Positions 1 to 11,025 of a stretch of DNA of 64,000 nt are shown here, piece by piece. A program made the position numbers and the translations under genes. The notes beneath the pieces are model-generated. The model ran no database searches and was not told where the DNA came from. It saw nothing but the letters and a program-made list of their open reading frames with translations. Origin of the DNA: Thamnaconus septentrionalis (lineage: Eukaryota; Chordata; Actinopteri; Tetraodontiformes; Monacanthidae); NCBI GenBank assembly GCA_009823395.1, contig CM020513.1, forward strand, positions 5,106,001-5,170,000, given 5' to 3'. Every line of letters starts with the position of its first letter. The stretch's first letter is position 1.

Positions 1-375
1 ATGGCCCGCCAGCTGCCGGAGCACGACCAGGACCCGTCCAAGTGCCACGAGCTGAGCCCGGCCGAGGTGAAGAAGATGGAGCAGTTCGTCCGCAAGTACA
101 AGGATGAGGTCCTGGGCATCGGAGACGTGCTGCTGCCGGAGGACATGGCCCAGGTCCAAGCAGCAGGGAAGAATGGCACTGGAGCGGCAGCTGACGGGGC
201 TGCCGGTCCGGAGGGGGCTCAGGCTGGCGGGATCAGACCCGCTGGTGCTGGACTGGCCTCAGGTCCGGGTCGGGCAGGGTCTGGTCCGGCCGGTGGAGCC
301 ACGGGTACGCCAGCCACCGCTGGAGCCATGAGGGTCCCCGGAGCTCAACCAGCCGGAGGGCAGCAGCAAACCTTC
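1..375 (+). CDS. TES: TES coding exon (partial at 5' side): PET domain end and linker
   Basis: The frame is open from base 1 and runs to a GTAAGC donor at 376. The first 50 or so residues match the end of the testin PET domain. The remainder is a Gly/Ala/Pro-rich linker that still carries a TPATAGAM stretch resembling the mammalian TPAAVGAM. The exon certainly continues to the left of the window. Confidence 0.92.
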
Positions 376-3235
376 GTAAGCACTTTGACTTTTATTCGTA
401 CAACCGTCCTGCACGGGTCTGTTGGTTCCAATTAACACCATCAGAATTTGTTTGGATGTTCACTGGAATATTGTAGTTATTGGGGCAAATATTGGTCACA
501 TCAAATCTGTCAGACACCAACGTAGGTACAAAATCTGTCCAGCTATGAAATCTGTCCAGGCTCCTTGCAGCAACTCTATTAGGACAAACTACCTCGCAGT
601 CGAATAGGTGGATGGATACATAGATAGACAGATAGATAGATAGATAATTTATCTATAGATTATCTATCTATCTATCATCATCATCTTTCATTTGTTCGTT
701 CGTTCGACCGCAATGTAGTTTGTCCTAAGAGAGTTGCCGTATGTGACGACGTCGGCAGTCGCCGTACCCCCGGACAGAACTCGTAGTCGGACAGATTTTG
801 TACCTACTCCGTCAATTGTTTGTTTTTTTTCCTTTTTTTTTTAAATGTCATCCCAACATAGTCCACTAGGGGGAGCCTCAACATCAGCTTTGACTCAGCT
901 TTGAGTCTTTCCAGTGCAGCGCGCTAATTGGTGATCTCGTAGCGGTTGTAGTGAGTCATGAGTCGCAGCTGGAGCCGTTTTCTCTCCACCAGGTGCAGCC
1001 AGTTATCTCTGCTGTGTGAAGCCCTGTGATTTATCCTGGGCTCCTCTGAGTCACGTCTGAAAAAGGGCTTTGACGCTTAAAAAAAAAACAGCAGTGCTGG
1101 CTCTGTAATAGACGGCAAATATGTTCTGTGTTTTTTTTCCTGTGTTTGTCCTTTTTTCCCCCACTTCATATCTCAAGTCTCTATAATTCAGCTCCTAGAC
1201 AATCGGCACCAAGAGCTGCCAGCACGGTTCTCTGTTCATCGGTGAAGTCCACGAAGTGTCGTGCTAAAGGGAGAAAAAAATCCCAGCGTCATTCAGAATT
1301 TTTCTGTGACCTGGCTCGACTGTTTCCAGGCTCCACTCTGAGGCGGAAATTAGCCTTTGTGCAAAACACTGTTGAAGTGCTGGAAGCACATAATTACCGT
1401 CTGTTAGCAGCAGAATGTTTGAGGACAGGATGTGAGCGGTGCGTTCCGACAGCTTTATTTATACTGAGGCGGCTTTTGTTCCGAGTGCCGCAGAATACCT
1501 GGAGCAAAAGTTTAAGAAAACAAATTGGCCAGTCGCTGCTTCTGCTGCTTATTTTCATGTCCTGTGGCATCACCACTGTATTTTTTGTCAGAGCTCTGTG
1601 GTAGGCTAGTAGACTGGTTTGAAAGCTACCTCTGCACAGTCTTTGAAGAAAATTGAAGTTAATTCCCCTTATATCTTAATAGCCGTCTTAATATCTTATT
1701 ATATTGTATAATAGGTAGCAAACAACCTTTTAATAAGTCCGAAAAGCATTTTTAACACAGTTGTCAGTGATTTCACCAGCCAGTCACTTTTGGAGGCAAC
1801 AGGACCGACGCTAACACACAGTTTGTTTAGTTTTTTCAGATGATTGATTTAAACTAGCCAACCGTCTCTCTCTCCCCCTCCTGTCCCCTGCCAGACGTGC
1901 AACCACTGCCAGCAGCCGATGGCCCGCGGCGAGCCGGCCGTCTATGCCGAGCGGGCCGGCTACGACAAGCTGTGGCACCCGGCCTGCTTCGTGTGCTGCA
2001 CCTGCCAGGAGCTGCTGGTGGACATGATCTACTTCTGGAAGAAGGGCAAGATGTACTGCGGCCGCCACTACGGCGACAGCGAGAAGCCGCGCTGCGGCGG
2101 CTGCGACGAGGTGAGGAGGGCGGGGGGGGGGTGTGTGCCTTTAAACTACAGGATGCGCACGTGGGGTTCGGTCGCGCTGATGTTCCGCGTTTGCGTGTCC
2201 GCAGCTGATCTTCTGCAACGAGTACACGCAGGCCGAGGGCCAGAACTGGCACCTGAAGCACTTCTGCTGCTTCGAGTGCGACTGCGTCCTCGCCGGGGAG
2301 ACGTACGTCATGGAGAAGGACAAGCCCGTCTGCGAGCCCTGCTACATGAGGAACTACGCCGTGGTGAGAACCTACTTCTTTACCTGCCGGTGGTTTTTGT
2401 TGTTTTTTTTTTTTTTTTTTTTTAAATGAACCTATTTGCTTTTGCAGCAAACATCTTCCTTTGCAGGGGTGTTTCTAGGCATAAGCCACATTGGTGGTTG
2501 TGTGGGACAAGAAGAACCCTCCCCCCCCTGGTGGAGGGAGGTCCAAATCTCCCTTTTTTATTTTTTAGTTTTTTTTTATAAATTCACTTATAACATGTTA
2601 ATAGGTGTTAATGGCAAACAGAAAGGGGATTTGAATAGATTTCATTTTCCATCCATCCATCCATCTTCCATACCCGCTTCCTCCTGAGCTCATGGTCACC
2701 GGGGTCAGCTGGTCAGCTGGAGCCTCTCCCAGCTGTCATAGGATGAAGGCAGGGTGACACCCTGGACAAGTCACCAGTTTATTGCAGGGCCACATAGAGA
2801 CAAACAACCATTCACACGCACACCTACAGTCGATTTAGAGCTTCCAATTCACCTCGCATGCGTGTTTTTGGACCGTGAGAGGAAGCCGGAGAACCCGGAG
2901 AAATGCATTGCATTTTATGTTTATGTATTCTATGTTTGAACGCGCATGTTCTGTTTAACATGGCATGTGGTGGGGAGTGTCTTTGGCAAATAAGTTTGAA
3001 GAAAAATTGAAGACCATTGAAGTGAAACCTCGTCTCGTTCCAGAAATGTGCGTCGTGCCAGAAGCCGGTGGAGCCCGAAGCCCAGCGGGTCTCCTACGGC
3101 GAGCACCACTGGCACGCCGAGCCAGAGTGCTTCAAGTGCGCCGGTTGCGCCAAGTGTCTGATAGGCCAGCGCTTCATGGCCGTCCAGGGCGCCCTCTTCT
3201 GCTCGGTGGAGTGCAAGAAGAAAGTCGCGGCCTAA
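1..3235 (+). CDS. TES: Testin (TES), 3' part: end of PET domain, linker and three LIM domains
   Basis: The coding exons are 1-375 (5' end outside the window), 1895-2110, 2205-2363 and 3044-3235. All junctions are GT-AG and in phase 0, giving 207 codons. Testin is a cytoplasmic scaffold at focal adhesions and actin fibres that binds zyxin, Ena/VASP and actin-related partners through its LIM domains. The first exon gives the end of the PET domain ([13 protein letters not shown] and the following basic helix). A Gly/Ala/Pro-rich linker follows, then LIM1 (starts CNHC), LIM2 (starts CGGC) and LIM3 (starts CASC and ends CSVEC). Cys/His/Asp zinc-ligand spacing is intact in all three. The Met at base 1 is probably internal, because vertebrate testins have well over 100 residues before this point. 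The protein ends KKKVAA, close to the mammalian C-terminus. CAV2 and CAV1 lie downstream on the same strand, as in other vertebrates. Identification is secure; only the linker is unusual, being longer and simpler than in mammals. Confidence 0.95.
522..807. repeat. Fold-back (inverted-repeat) element in TES intron
   Basis: The left arm (522-605) and the right arm (703-807, reverse strand) share a perfect 19-base outer end, GTAGGTACAAAATCTGTCC. They also share a second block containing TTAGGACAAACTAC and another ending GTCGAA. The right arm has roughly 20 extra bases in its middle. Between the arms lies a GATA tract followed by its own complement, a TATC tract (about 620-676), so the whole unit could fold into one long hairpin. 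It is probably a fold-back or MITE-like element; no coding capacity is visible. Confidence 0.75.
863..877 (+). promoter_or_regulatory. CTCF-like word CCACTAGGGGGAGCC
   Basis: The word matches the central CCACNAGGGGG part of the vertebrate CTCF core motif. Only motif resemblance supports it. Confidence 0.25.
1895..2110 (+). CDS. TES: TES coding exon: LIM1
   Basis: A CCAG acceptor follows a pyrimidine tract and a GTGAGG donor lies at 2111. The 72 codons hold the whole first LIM domain, from CNHC to the [10 protein letters not shown] stretch, and end in CGGCDE, the first residues of LIM2. Confidence 0.95.
2205..2363 (+). CDS. TES: TES coding exon: LIM2
   Basis: A CCGCAG acceptor and a GTGAGA donor bound 53 codons that complete LIM2 ([20 protein letters not shown] onwards). 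The upstream intron is only 94 nt. Confidence 0.95.
2648..2905 (-). repeat. Dispersed L2-like fish repeat (3' part), reverse orientation
   Basis: The stretch begins with CCATCCATCC and then contains blocks typical of a very common teleost repeat. These include GGAGCCTCTCCCAGCTGTCA, ACACCCTGGACAAGTCACCA, GGGCCACATAGAGACAAACA and finally AGCCGGAGAACCCGGAGA. In the canonical orientation the element ends in an ATGG tail, so this copy lies on the minus strand. It sits in the last TES intron. Confidence 0.75.
3044..3235 (+). CDS. TES: TES terminal coding exon: LIM3
   Basis: A TTCCAG acceptor leads into [11 protein letters not shown]. The 63 codons contain LIM3 and end in a TAA stop at 3233-3235. 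Confidence 0.95.
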   Translation, partial: KCASCQKPVEPEAQRVSYGEHHWHAEPECFKCAGCAKCLIGQRFMAVQGALFCSVECKKKVAA

Positions 3236-3742
3236 GAGTCAGAGACCCAACTTGATCTGGAGGACGAGGACGGATGGGTGGAGCCACAGAGCCCCGCCCA
3301 CTTCTATCACACACACACACACCGTTTGCCCTATTTGGACTACTTCCTATCTTCCAGCAGGTCGGAGAACAAATCGATGGAAGCTTCCAGGTCTCCTCCG
3401 TCATCTTCTGCCTTAAAATCTTTTTGTTTCCTTCCTTTTTCCCACCATGATGAGATTATCGTTTTTTTGTTCATTTTAAAGCTGTGTGATCAATGGTCTT
3501 GTACTGTCAGTGTAGAATCTATGTGCCTGCTTTTACACGTTGAACTGAGAAAAACTACTGATAATCACACCCTTTAATGCAACCATGTACTGAGCAGTAT
3601 TTCCTCGGCATCGAGTGTTGTCCAGTAAAAAAAGAGAGAGAGAGGGAGAACATTTCTTGAACTATTAATGAAATGAAATTTAAATCCTAAAATACTTGGA
3701 CCACTGGGTCCTGACGGTTAAAACCACTAATATGTTCCTGAG

Positions 3743-3748
3743 AATAAA
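3743..3748 (+). terminator. Candidate TES polyadenylation signal (AATAAA)
   Basis: AATAAA lies 508 bases after the TES stop codon. Further AATAAA hexamers at 4080-4085 and 4171-4176 could serve as distal sites. The sequence alone does not tell which is used. Confidence 0.45.
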
Positions 3749-6700
3749 AGTGCATTAAATATGACAAACACTGGAAATTCCATCAAATCAAATTCATGTT
3801 TTTTGTTTGTTGTTTTTTTGTGCCTTGAACCTTTTGGCAACAAGCTGCACTTTAAGCTGGTCGTCTGTTCACGCAGGTGTTACTTAATGGGCGTGGCGGC
3901 ATCAGTCGTCTCCCATGAGGCCTCTGGACTCAGCAGAAACACCCTGCTTGACTGGACGTTGCTGCTGTTTGATCAGACTTTCTGAGAAATGTTCACAAAT
4001 CAGTGTTGCAAACAATTTTCCACCAACCATTTGCTGGTTTACTGCATCCACCTTTGCAGCATTAGTGTTGATTTAATAGAATAAATGAATATCTTGACTC
4101 GTGGAATATTGATTTGAAAGAAGTGGACCAAGTTATTTTAGAAAATTCAACTAAATAATGTTCTCTTTATAATAAAAAAATAAATGTTTCTTTGCATTAT
4201 CTCTGTTTGTATTTTTTATTTTTATTTTTTTGGGAGTTGGATTTTCAGTGACATGAACGCTCAGAATTGATGCACTGCGACGTTGTTATTTTTCTGGTAA
4301 GCAATGATTTTTGCACCAAATCTCAACTAATTCTTTGTCACTTATATAAGTACAAAGAAGAAAACAGCCAGAGAATATGTTACTGTGTTTTATAGTTATT
4401 TGGGGAGGAAAATTACAGTGGTTAGTATTTTTTTTTAACACAATTAACCACTCAGCTGCTACTTTTCTGATGATTATTTTCTCCCTAATCACCATCATCA
4501 TCAGTCTTAACAGGCTTGTGGTCTTAGTGCACTTTAAATATTTGTCTTGGCAGTCTTTCCACAACACGCCTTGAGGGAGCCCGATCAGCTGGTCCGCCCT
4601 GATGGAAACCCTGCAGCCGGCAGACCGTGATGGAAAAACCACCTCAGAGCCTGAACGTGTTTTTCATTCAGCGCGTGGAAACTGCAAACACAATTCAAGG
4701 AAGCTCCATCTCTGAGGAGCCCCATTGTCTTCGGTGGCAGGCGGCCCAGAGCGGCGCAGCTATTTCCCTCCTTTCAGCTCCACTCTGGCCAGCCTGATGT
4801 GAGCAAGCTGGCTAGCCAGCAAGCTAGCTAGCGTGTTGGTTACCTGGTTGCCCTGCCGGGGTTACTACTCCAACCTGCCGCTGTCCTGACAGAAAACCTT
4901 GCTTCGCTTGTTTTCCGTTCCATCCTTGTCGCAGGAAATGAAAATTCCCCGCTCGGCCGTTGAAGAACTCAGCTTCAACTTTGCGAAGGATGCGATGGGA
5001 GTCCGAAAAGTTGCTCAAAGCAGGGCCGGGCCTTTCCTCTCGTTAGCGCAGTGGTTTTTGTGTCTCTGAGGGTTCTGCACCACGAGGTTTCTTCTGTGAA
5101 AAGGTGCTGATTGGTTTGTGGTTTACCCAACTTGGTATTGAGTGATTTGGCCTGTTCCTGGTTGTCCTGTGAGAGCTAGAGGGCACTGAGCACCGTTTAA
5201 ATCTATCAGCATGTGTCAATAGAAGTACACAGGTGGACACACCAACTGCATGGAAGTGTGCGGCACCTTTGAATTTAAAAGAGAATTCCGGTGTTGATTC
5301 TGTTGGTCTCAGCTCAACAGTTGGCCTTGATAAAATCCCAGTCATAAACAGCGGCGGCTTGTGTGCCAGCGTGAGGCCGATGAGTCAGAGTCACATGGGA
5401 AAAGACACGGAGGTTGACCCGAGATGATCTCTTCAAGTTTTTGTCACCATGACTCCATGACATAAAAAGTAATTCCTAATATCTCAAAGCTCAACTTTTT
5501 TAAGTTGTAATTTTCGTTTTTTTTAAAAAACATTTTATTAGTTTTGTGATTTGGCTGCTGTGCCACACCGCCTTTGGACAAAAGTAGTAATGCAACACAA
5601 ATACAACAGTAATCTAAAGAGGGACGTCCGATGGCTGTGACGTGATCTTCTTACGATGACACCATCCACAGAACAGTGATGGTCCTGTTTGCTCAGACCT
5701 GCAAGGAGCAGGTTTGTTTTGGTGAAATTGCGGCGCAAAACCATGACATTTAGTGGTGGAATGATGTGACACGATAAGGCGTGGCCACACGAAGTAAACT
5801 AGGCCGCTGAAAGAACAAGAAGTTTGAAAAAAGCGACTTTTAGCTTTACTGTTTCCAGACAAAAGTACAAAATATCATAATTTAATTGAGCAAAAGCTTT
5901 GCTGCTGGTTGGGAAATTAATGTCGAGACCTGCCGCTTTGCAACTCGGAGTCGGATCCAGTTTTGGCAGGCCAGTTTTAATCGATCGGGGTGCACGACAT
6001 GCACATACGGCCCGATGGAATCTCAGAAATACGTTCCTCTTAGGTGCAGGTGCCAGCTCCCTGAAATCGCCACAAACTCTCCTCCCACATTCCTGGGCAG
6101 AGGGCGGAGGAGAGATCAGGAGCGATTCATTTTTATGGAATGTCGTTCCAGAGGAGGGTTGTTTCATCCAACAGGAGCCGTCATGTTCAAAGACAGTAAG
6201 ACACACGGACCGTTTCAGCGTTTCCTTCAACATGGCATCTCCACAACTGAGTATTAAGTTAAAGGACTCTCTGATATGGCTGCGCATTCCAAATTTGTAC
6301 AATCACTCTGACCTCTAACTCTCACTCTCTCTCTACCCACTTTGTGGGTAATTTAAAGTTTAAAAGGAGCTGCAGATCATCACTGTGTCAAAATCCCTTG
6401 TGCTCCTCGTGGTCTTGTCTCTGTGATTCTTCACAGGAGAGTTTTTCATGTGATTTACATCTGCAGCATTAGTTCTCAGCCTGGCAGTGCAGTGCCTGTC
6501 AGGCCTGACCGATGCTTTGATGCTGCTGCCAGACACCTGTTGGTACATGGACTATATGGAAACCAGATTTTATTTTATTTTATGATACACTTTCAAGCAT
6601 TCTTCTTCTGCTGCTGGAGTAACATCCTCATTTATTATCTGGTTCCAGCTTCTCAATAAACCAAGGCATTAATGCATAGCACATTTGAATTATAAGTGGG

Positions 6701-8861
6701 TTGTAATTCCACTGAATTAGTGAATTTCTGTCTTTCGAAACTTGAATTTTTGGGCGGACATTTCAAAAGTGCAACTAAGGTGATTACCAGTGGAAAATTA
6801 CCAAATAAAAAGTAATGCTTGAAGAATCTATGGGGAAAAAAAACAAAAAAAACGCCTCAACAACTAACAGTGATGGAGTCCTAACATAATTTATTCTAAC
6901 ACCAATAATGACTCACAGGGAGAAGGAAAAGGAGTGGGTATTGATTCATCTGTAAACTCTAAGATTCAATTAGAGTCTGAACGAACATCTCCTGATCTTC
7001 CCTGAAGACCACCCGCAGGAGAGTATTTCAAATGTCCAGTAGGGGTCTCCCTGCTCTATGAACGTGTGTGTCTGTGTGCGTCGGAGTAGAGGGGCTTTTA
7101 TGACGTGCAGGCAGAGCTGCAGGGCTGTAAAAACGTCTGCCGTCACGTTTGAAGCACCTGTTGAGCAAATGTTGGACAGGTTTTTATTCCCCGCGGCTCG
7201 AAACGTTTCACTCAACAACGGGTTTACGCTGATAGGAGGCGCTAACGCCGTGAGATAATCTGTAGTAAAAGATCGTTTTTAATGAGGAACATCGGCACAC
7301 TCCTGGGGAAGTGTTTTGTTTCAGTGGTGGCTCCACTTGCCTTAAGTCAGCTCTGTTTTCCCCCCCGTCTTTTTCAGCCAATGCAGGGAGCTAACGTCGC
7401 AGTTCAAACAGGCCCAGACATCTCAATGAGGTTTTCTTCCGCAGGGGCGATACGGAACATTCACAGGCATCTATTGTTCAATAGCTTTTAGCAGCCGTCA
7501 AGTCAAGTCCTGCCTTCTCGACAATGATCCTTCAGGCTCTAAAAAACTTTGGCTGCAACATCTCTTACAAAAAAATAAGACCAAAAAAAAAAAAATCCAG
7601 GTAGAAACAGCCAAATGTTACAAGGATAAGATTTCAAGTCAAAATTCTTAAAAAAAAAAAAAAAAAATCCATGTTGAAGAGCTCCCGTCAAGATGCCCTC
7701 CTGACTCATAGGGTATCAGCTTTGGATACAGTTTGGGTCAAAAGGTTCATCCGGTCGTCTTCCGTGAATGTTCTCCTCTTTGCCCCAACATTTTCTCCTG
7801 GCTCACCAGATGGACTTGTTAAACAAATAAGACAGATAAAACATTTCATCCGGCATATCCGCTCACCCAAAAACTGTTACAGTAACAACAACTAAAGGCT
7901 GAATGTAACATTGAACCTTGACAAGAGAAATGACGAGCCTGACGTTCCTCGAATATTTACACAGTGTCTAATGGCGACGCCACCGGATCGTCTCCGGGTT
8001 GTGGAGCGTTTTATTGACACTGTATGTTGTATTCCGGAGACTTTTCGTCTCCTAGTTACTGTTTGCATTTCATGATAAGGTGTTGGGTGTGAGATAAACA
8101 CGCCGCATGAGTTGCAGGCTGTTTAAAGTTCTTTCATGGAGGGTCTCACTTTATCTTTGCAACTGATTCGCTGATGCTGCAATCGTTTCAATCAAGGGAG
8201 CGAAACAGATTTGATATTTCATGCAGGGCATGAGCCCAGCTGCTAATTTAGTCAAGCTAATGTTCCCAGAGTGTTGACAAGCTGAGAGGCTGTGGCTAAA
8301 ATTAATGGTAAAACAGGCAGTGAAAACAGTCGAGCACGAGTTGAAGGATTTAAAAACAACATTGCAGCATTTAGCCGCTAACTCCAGCCGCAGGGGGAAG
8401 GCAAATCAAAATGCCAGGTTCTGCAGAACCTTGAAGGTGACGTCAAACAGCAACTAAATATTATTGCAAACAGCTTGCTGAACACTCACGGTGTAAACAC
8501 CACAGCAGGCTCATTGTGAAGGAACCCACACACCCCAGAATTAAAAACCCTTAATTGCGACCCTATTAGCATTTAAGTGCGTCTAACGCTGGAATCGCAC
8601 AGGTAGAGTTGCTAACGACCAGCGATGTTTTCTGAAATAGTTCTGGGGTTATTACTGCAGGCACTGCAGGCGTCAGATTTCCACAGGTTTGTTCTGCTGC
8701 TTGCCCGTGTATGTTAGCACTGTCGCTAACTATTCTGCTCGCAGCTTCCTGCCATTGTCAGTCACACCGGTTTTCCTTTCCTACACACCATTGCTGGCTG
8801 GAAAGAGAAAGAGAGAGAAAAAAGCTTGACACTGCCCACTTGACCCAAGATTACAGCATAA

Positions 8862-8911
8862 TACTACGACTACTACTACTACTACTACTACTAATAATAA
8901 TAGTAGTAGTA
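8862..8911. repeat. ACT/AAT/AGT trinucleotide palindrome
   Basis: A run of ACT units passes through TAA units into AGT units, so the tract is its own reverse complement and can form a hairpin. Confidence 0.85.
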
Positions 8912-9173
8912 ACGAGGTTGTGATGTAAAACCTGCGTGGCATCAGCATGGAAAATATCTTCCTTTTGAGTAAAATATAATAATATAAATAACAGCTGTTC
9001 TTTTTTTCTTCCACAGCAATCATAGTGTGAGTTTTTGTGACTTTTTCTGGTTAAATACAGTTGGCAAAGGTTCTTTCTTTTTCTTTTCTTTTTAAGAAAC
9101 TGGACTGTTGGAAACGGGAGCGGCATCATCGAGAACAATGCAGCACTGTGGCGTCGTTCGACCCGCATGACTT

Positions 9174-9183
9174 TTCTTCTTCT

Positions 9184-9222
<39 letters not shown>
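9174..9222. repeat. TTC then CTG trinucleotide microsatellite
   Basis: TTC units run directly into 11 CTG units (about 9188-9220). Confidence 0.9.
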
Positions 9223-9223
<1 letters not shown>

Positions 9224-9773
9224 GGACAGTTTGCATTGGGCTCCTGCAGGTGGTTTCAGGGCGCCACATGTTTTTAACTCTGTCTCTATTGGAAGAAAAA
9301 CAATGAATCTTTTCAAGATAACGGCTGCTCCGCTGTTGTCGGTGAAGCTTGTCAGCCGTCTGGGGCTTCGTAGTCCAGAAGGTTGAGTGAAGGCAACTCA
9401 ACCTTCTCGTGCTGCTCTGACGTGCAACAATTTTTTAATTTTTTATGATCATATTAAAAAGTCTTAACCATCCTTTGCAGCCTTAAGGCACATGGGTCAT
9501 GTGACCATCCAGGATAACTGCTTGACCTTTGACCCTCCATGAAAAACCTTTCCAGGCTGCAATTTCTATTTCTTTTTTTTTTTATTTTCTCTTCTGTAAA
9601 AGTGCAAGAATGCATGTGGCCCTGTGACGATGCCGAAGAGATGGAGGTTGTGGCGCCCCCTGCAGAGATGCGAGAGAAGCGGCTTGTGCATCTGCAAGTG
9701 AAGCGTTTCAAATTGCTGTGTGTGACCCGGCGGTGGGTGAATATGAGTGAGCTCTGCACATAAGTGCTCTCAG

Positions 9774-9801
<28 letters not shown>
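9774..9801. repeat. TG microsatellite
   Basis: Fourteen uninterrupted TG units. Confidence 0.9.
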
Positions 9802-9805
<4 letters not shown>

Positions 9806-9900
9806 GCTTCTTTGATTTGTCTTTTTTAACCATCTGGTCATAATGAGGGGATTCTACTGCTGTGCCAGGCAGAGCAGTGGAAAATCCTTCACACACACAC

Positions 9901-9901
<1 letters not shown>

Positions 9902-9965
<64 letters not shown>
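9902..9965. repeat. GA microsatellite
   Basis: About 32 GA units, preceded by a short CA run, with a TG tract 45 bases further on. Confidence 0.95.
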
Positions 9966-9967
<2 letters not shown>

Positions 9968-10010
9968 CTCCCAACTGATAGCGAAACAGCTGTCTGATGC
10001 TGTTCGGTGT

Positions 10011-10011
10011 G

Positions 10012-10042
<31 letters not shown>

Positions 10043-10068
10043 TGTATGTGTCTGTGTGTGTGTGTGTT
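10011..10068. repeat. TG microsatellite with TATG interruptions
   Basis: TG units are broken by two TATG steps and one CTG step. Confidence 0.9.
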
Positions 10069-10655
10069 TCATACCACTGCCTCTCTCCCCAAACTGACAC
10101 AGATTAACCTCCACACCTGCATCAAGACCTTTCAGACCTCATTAAAAACGGCCTCTGGAAAGTCGGAACCAACTGGGATGTTTCAGAACCTATCTTTTAA
10201 AACAAACAAACAATAGCCAACTTCCCATTTTTACTCTTTGACGCACTCTATCCTCTGTTAACCGATACCCAGAAGGCTTGACTTTAACTCCTTCAGTGTC
10301 TGAAAAAAAGAAAGAAAAAAAAGTCAGCTCTTCAGCTCTTCAGCTTGATAAGAATTCCTCCCCAAAGTTTTGGCAAGCAGGGTCTGCAGCAACAAAGTTT
10401 AAGAGCCGCCTGCAAATATCCCTGGCAGGAATGTGAGTTTGCCTTGTATGGTCAGAAGAATGGAAGGCTTGTTCCTTATTATTTATTTTTTTTAATGCTG
10501 TCTTATTTTCCTGTGAGACTCCTGATGCACTTTTCACAAAGAGCCACAATGAGGGGAAATCCCCTCAACACACACAACACACAGTGTGATTTCTTTTTAT
10601 TTGATTGCATCAGTTGAGGGACGTGTGCATTTTTCCTAATCTTTTAAAAAGGTTG

Positions 10656-10690
10656 ATCCATCTATCCATCAATCCATCCATCCATCCATA
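10656..10690. repeat. ATCC tetranucleotide microsatellite
   Basis: Imperfect ATCC units. This may be the tail of a lost L2-like repeat, because such tails are ATGG/ATCC. Confidence 0.75.
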
Positions 10691-10986
10691 TATGTCTGAT
10701 GGATGAAATATTTATGCCATAGCTCAGCTTCATGGGTCTGATTCAGCTTTGAGGTTTTGAACGGAGGAGGAAGAGTTAAGACCTGGAATCCCAGCAGCTG
10801 CACTGCTGGGTAACAGAACTTAGAGTCAGTGTGTGTTTTGGAGCAAATCACACACACGCACGCACACACAGTCTCTTTTTGTTATCAGAATAAACGTTGT
10901 CTCATGCCTCGTCAAAGCCCTCCTACAGATCAGTGAGGAGCGGCATCTGCCTGGTGGTCCAACCTTTGAACTCTGGCTGCTGGTCA

Positions 10987-10989
<3 letters not shown>

Positions 10990-11022
<33 letters not shown>
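10990..11022. repeat. TG microsatellite
   Basis: About 16 TG units. Confidence 0.9.

Positions 11023-11025
<3 letters not shown>

Larger units (their letters stand above)
376..1894 (+). other. TES: TES intron with a fold-back repeat
   Basis: This 1519-nt intron lies between the PET/linker exon and the LIM1 exon. Its left half holds the fold-back element at 522-807 and a CTCF-like word at 863-877. The rest shows no gene. Confidence 0.8.
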
